Below the pieces are notes generated by a model, which was not told the DNA's origin, searched no databases, and was given only the letters and a program-made list of their open reading frames with translations. 56,951 nucleotides of DNA from an uncultured Megasphaera sp. (GTDB taxonomy: Bacteria; Bacillota; Negativicutes; Veillonellales; Megasphaeraceae), in NCBI RefSeq assembly GCF_900539295.1, contig NZ_UQBH01000014.1:1-56951 (forward strand). The letters are read 5' to 3'. Position 1 is the stretch's first letter, and each line of letters begins with the position of its first letter. A program made the translations under genes and the position numbers. This document shows, one piece after another, positions 56,797 to 56,951 of this stretch.

Positions 56797-56951
56797 TTAT
56801 AATTGGTAATAAGTATCGTTAGCCATAATGATTGCATCTTCTAAAGTACCGCCATTTTGTTCTACAAATACGATAATGGCATCTATAAACTCGTTGAAAG
56901 AAGCAACATCTTCACCTGCTATTTTTTCCTTATAATCTTCCTCGGTTAAGT
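56797..56951 (-). CDS. C-terminal fragment of an unknown protein, cut by the window edge
   Basis: The last 51 residues of a minus-strand frame ending in TAA: LTEEDYKEKIAGEDVASFNE ... IIVFVEQNGGTLEDAIIMAN. Acidic and helical. Its start lies beyond the window. No family recognised. Confidence 0.55.
   Translation of the reverse strand, partial: LTEEDYKEKIAGEDVASFNEFIDAIIVFVEQNGGTLEDAIIMANDTYYQL

Overview
The window is a bacterial chromosome segment (about 1-1467 and 47091-55540) interrupted by a complete prophage of about 45.6 kb (1468-47090), plus about 1.4 kb at the right end that appears to come from a different organism. The host genes are GC-rich, with a CIRCE-controlled groESL operon, a TsaD/TsaB/TsaE/RimI block, ThiL, an ANTAR regulator with its histidine kinase, and a SotB-type exporter. 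Together they suggest a Negativicute (diderm Firmicute), probably Megasphaera or a close relative. That taxonomic call is inference from protein character and base composition.

The prophage sits exactly at the 3' end of groEL. An 18-bp core containing the groEL stop codon is repeated at 1468-1485 and 47073-47090, so the phage restores the last GroEL codons. The native groESL terminator (1396-1430) is now about 45 kb away from groEL, and a phage terminator (46943-46987) lies next to it instead. From right to left the prophage carries: tyrosine integrase; DinD; a remnant of a second repressor; a DUF4041/GIY-YIG membrane protein; a CI-like S24 repressor; an operator region with five related sites; a Cro-like protein; a KilAC antirepressor; an early region (YqaJ exonuclease, RecT, replisome organizer with a candidate origin, helicase-loader candidate, SSB, cytosine methyltransferase, RusA, HU, YopX); a sigma-like late regulator; a tRNA cluster; an AT-rich pair of membrane proteins; and a PBSX/Xkd-like morphogenesis region (terminase, portal, MuF, scaffold, capsid, connectors, sheath, tube, tape measure, hub, baseplate, fibres, lysis). 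It is a temperate contractile-tailed (myovirus-like) phage.

The most striking locus is at 6700-9984. A second tyrosine recombinase has its own terminator and faces a tail-fibre gene whose C-terminal end is followed by three silent alternative C-terminal cassettes, one in the same orientation and two inverted. All four cassettes begin at the same 8-bp sequence, ACAGTGGG, read in the same frame (Gln-Trp). This is the architecture of a shufflon that swaps receptor-binding tips. Other notable features are a -1 frameshift signal before the tape measure gene, a MuF head protein with a papain-like toxin-type C-terminus and a coupled small gene that may encode immunity, and two overlapping spanin-like genes suited to a host with an outer membrane.

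To the right of groESL the host strand continues with the regulator/kinase pair, the t6A genes, thiL, a UPF0158-like gene and tRNA-Arg(ACG). A tRNA-Trp at 55502-55576 has acceptor halves that do not pair. Beyond it the DNA becomes AT-rich, with a Bacteroidetes-type promoter, two tRNAs, a PD-(D/E)XK-like endonuclease gene and small ORFs. The simplest reading is a metagenome-assembly chimera formed at the conserved tRNA-Trp sequence.
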